Assembly: GCA_013696275.1 (NCBI GenBank)
Contig: JACCYW010000449.1
Coordinates: 1 to 8,639, forward strand
Origin: Chloroflexota bacterium
Lineage (GTDB): Bacteria; Chloroflexota; Limnocylindria; Limnocylindrales; CSP1-4
Reading direction: 5' to 3'
Length of the DNA: 8,639 bases
Part shown: positions 7,793 to 8,639 of the stretch, in pieces
Numbering within the stretch: position 1 is the stretch's first letter
How the letters are laid out: each line of letters begins with the position of its first letter
The notes under the pieces: model-generated
What the model was told of the DNA's origin: nothing
What the model saw: the letters and a program-made list of their open reading frames with translations, nothing else
Database searches by the model: none
Position numbers and translations under genes: made by a program

Positions 7793-8639
7793 CGGTCATC
7801 CAGCGGCTCGGACGCAGTCGCCCGCCGAGCGTCCGTGGGGGCGTCGGGGGCCTCCCCGTTGGTCGTGCTCCCCTCCTCCTGGAAGCCCCGGCCCACGAGC
7901 TCTACGAACACGTCTTCCAGGCTCGGCTCCGCCTTGCGCAGTGACACGATATGGGCACCCAGGCCGGCCAGGCTGGAGACCACTCCGCCCAGCGCCGCGT
8001 CGTCGGCCAGGGAGAGCTTGACCATGACGGTCTGGCGGTCGATCCCGGCGTCCCCGTCGGAGCTGGCTGGCGTGACCGCACTGATCACGCCGGGCAGCCC
8101 GGAGAGAGCGGCTGCGCCCCTGTCGAGCCGGTCGAGCTCCAGCTCGAAGACCGACTCGCGCTGGACCCGCCGTTTCAGCTCAGCCGGGCTGCCGATGGCC
8201 AGGATGCGGCCTCTGTCCACGATGGCCAATCGGTCGCACAGCTCCTCAACCTCGGCCATGTAGTGGCTGGTTAGGAGGATGGTGCGGCCGGGCACGGCGA
8301 GCCGCCAGTCGCGCACCAGCTCACGCACGGTTCGGGCGGCCGATACGTCCAGGCCGAGCGTCGGCTCGTCCAGGAAGAAGATCCATGGATCGTTCAGCAG
8401 GCCCCGCGCGAAGTTGAGTTTCTGGCGCTGGCCGGTCGACAGCGAGGAGACCTTCTGCTGTCGCTGCTCACTCAGACCGACCAGGTCGATCAACACGTCC
8501 ACGCGGCGCCACCCCTCGCGCACGGCCAGGCCGTAGAACTGGCTGAACATCCAGAGCTGCTCACGCACCTGGAGCAGGCCATAGCCCGACTGCTCGCCGC
8601 CAGAGACGATGTTCATGATGCGCCGCAGCTGGGCTGTCT
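7789..8639 (-). CDS. ABC transporter ATP-binding protein, partial (N-terminus outside window)
   Basis: The C-terminal 282 residues of an ABC-2 exporter ATPase; the frame is open to the window edge, so Walker A and the true start are missing. Counting visible residues from 1 at the edge: ABC signature LSTGQRQK near 66-73, Walker B WIFFLDEPTLGLD near 85-97 with the D-loop, and H-loop TSHYMAE near 121-127. After residue 150 or so comes the C-terminal regulatory domain seen in NatA/DrrA-type ATPases, ending in the usual SLEDVFVELVGRG, then a 35-residue Ala/Asp/Arg tail. The Q-loop region reads IVSGGEQSGYGLLQVREQL: the place where Gln is usual appears to be Gly, with a Gln two residues later. It powers the two downstream permeases, to which it is linked by an ATGA overlap. 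Confidence 0.93.
   Translation of the reverse strand, partial: TAQLRRIMNIVSGGEQSGYGLLQVREQLWMFSQFYGLAVREGWRRVDVLIDLVGLSEQRQQKVSSLSTGQRQKLNFARGLLNDPWIFFLDEPTLGLDVSAARTVRELVRDWRLAVPGRTILLTSHYMAEVEELCDRLAIVDRGRILAIGSPAELKRRVQRESVFELELDRLDRGAAALSGLPGVISAVTPASSDGDAGIDRQTVMVKLSLADDAALGGVVSSLAGLGAHIVSLRKAEPSLEDVFVELVGRGFQEEGSTTNGEAPDAPTDARRATASEPLDDR

Noticed and set aside
7034..8263. A 409-codon plus-strand frame, rich in Gln, Glu, Asp and His
   Set aside because: It runs antisense to a permease and an ATPase with clear motifs. Its composition is what the reverse of hydrophobic codons gives.

Overview
The window is a GC-rich bacterial segment in which every gene I can support lies on the minus strand, so transcription runs from high to low coordinates. 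Protein families, GTG and TTG starts and strong GC bias at third codon positions fit a high-GC terrestrial bacterium. The pyrG-then-transaldolase order resembles Firmicutes and Chloroflexota, and Chloroflexota is my best guess, but the sequence alone does not settle the phylum. I saw no tRNA, rRNA, CRISPR array, insertion sequence or phage gene.

Layout, read in the direction of transcription. (1) 8639-5203: an ABC-2 type export operon. It has an ATPase cut by the window edge, two six-helix permeases joined by ATGA overlaps, a 170-residue soluble protein built of two diverged copies of one unit, and a 52-residue single-helix membrane protein with a strong Shine-Dalgarno. (2) 5126-4299: a HAD-family phosphatase of the MtnX/PSP type, starting at TTG. 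(3) 4194-2847: a six-Asp-box beta-propeller protein followed 7 bp later by a MoaD/ThiS-type ubiquitin-fold protein ending in Gly-Gly. (4) 2748-1: CTP synthase (pyrG), a 378-bp stretch with no confident gene, and a small-type transaldolase whose stop codon is the first base triplet of the window.

The last pair is central metabolism: CTP synthesis and the non-oxidative pentose phosphate pathway. The ABC block looks like one co-translated efflux or export unit with two uncharacterised accessory proteins. The propeller plus MoaD-like pair has no molybdopterin or thiamine gene beside it and is the best candidate for an undescribed two-protein system. The accessory proteins of the ABC operon are the second candidate. 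Likely control points are a sigma70-like promoter before pyrG and a strong hairpin between the phosphatase and the propeller gene.
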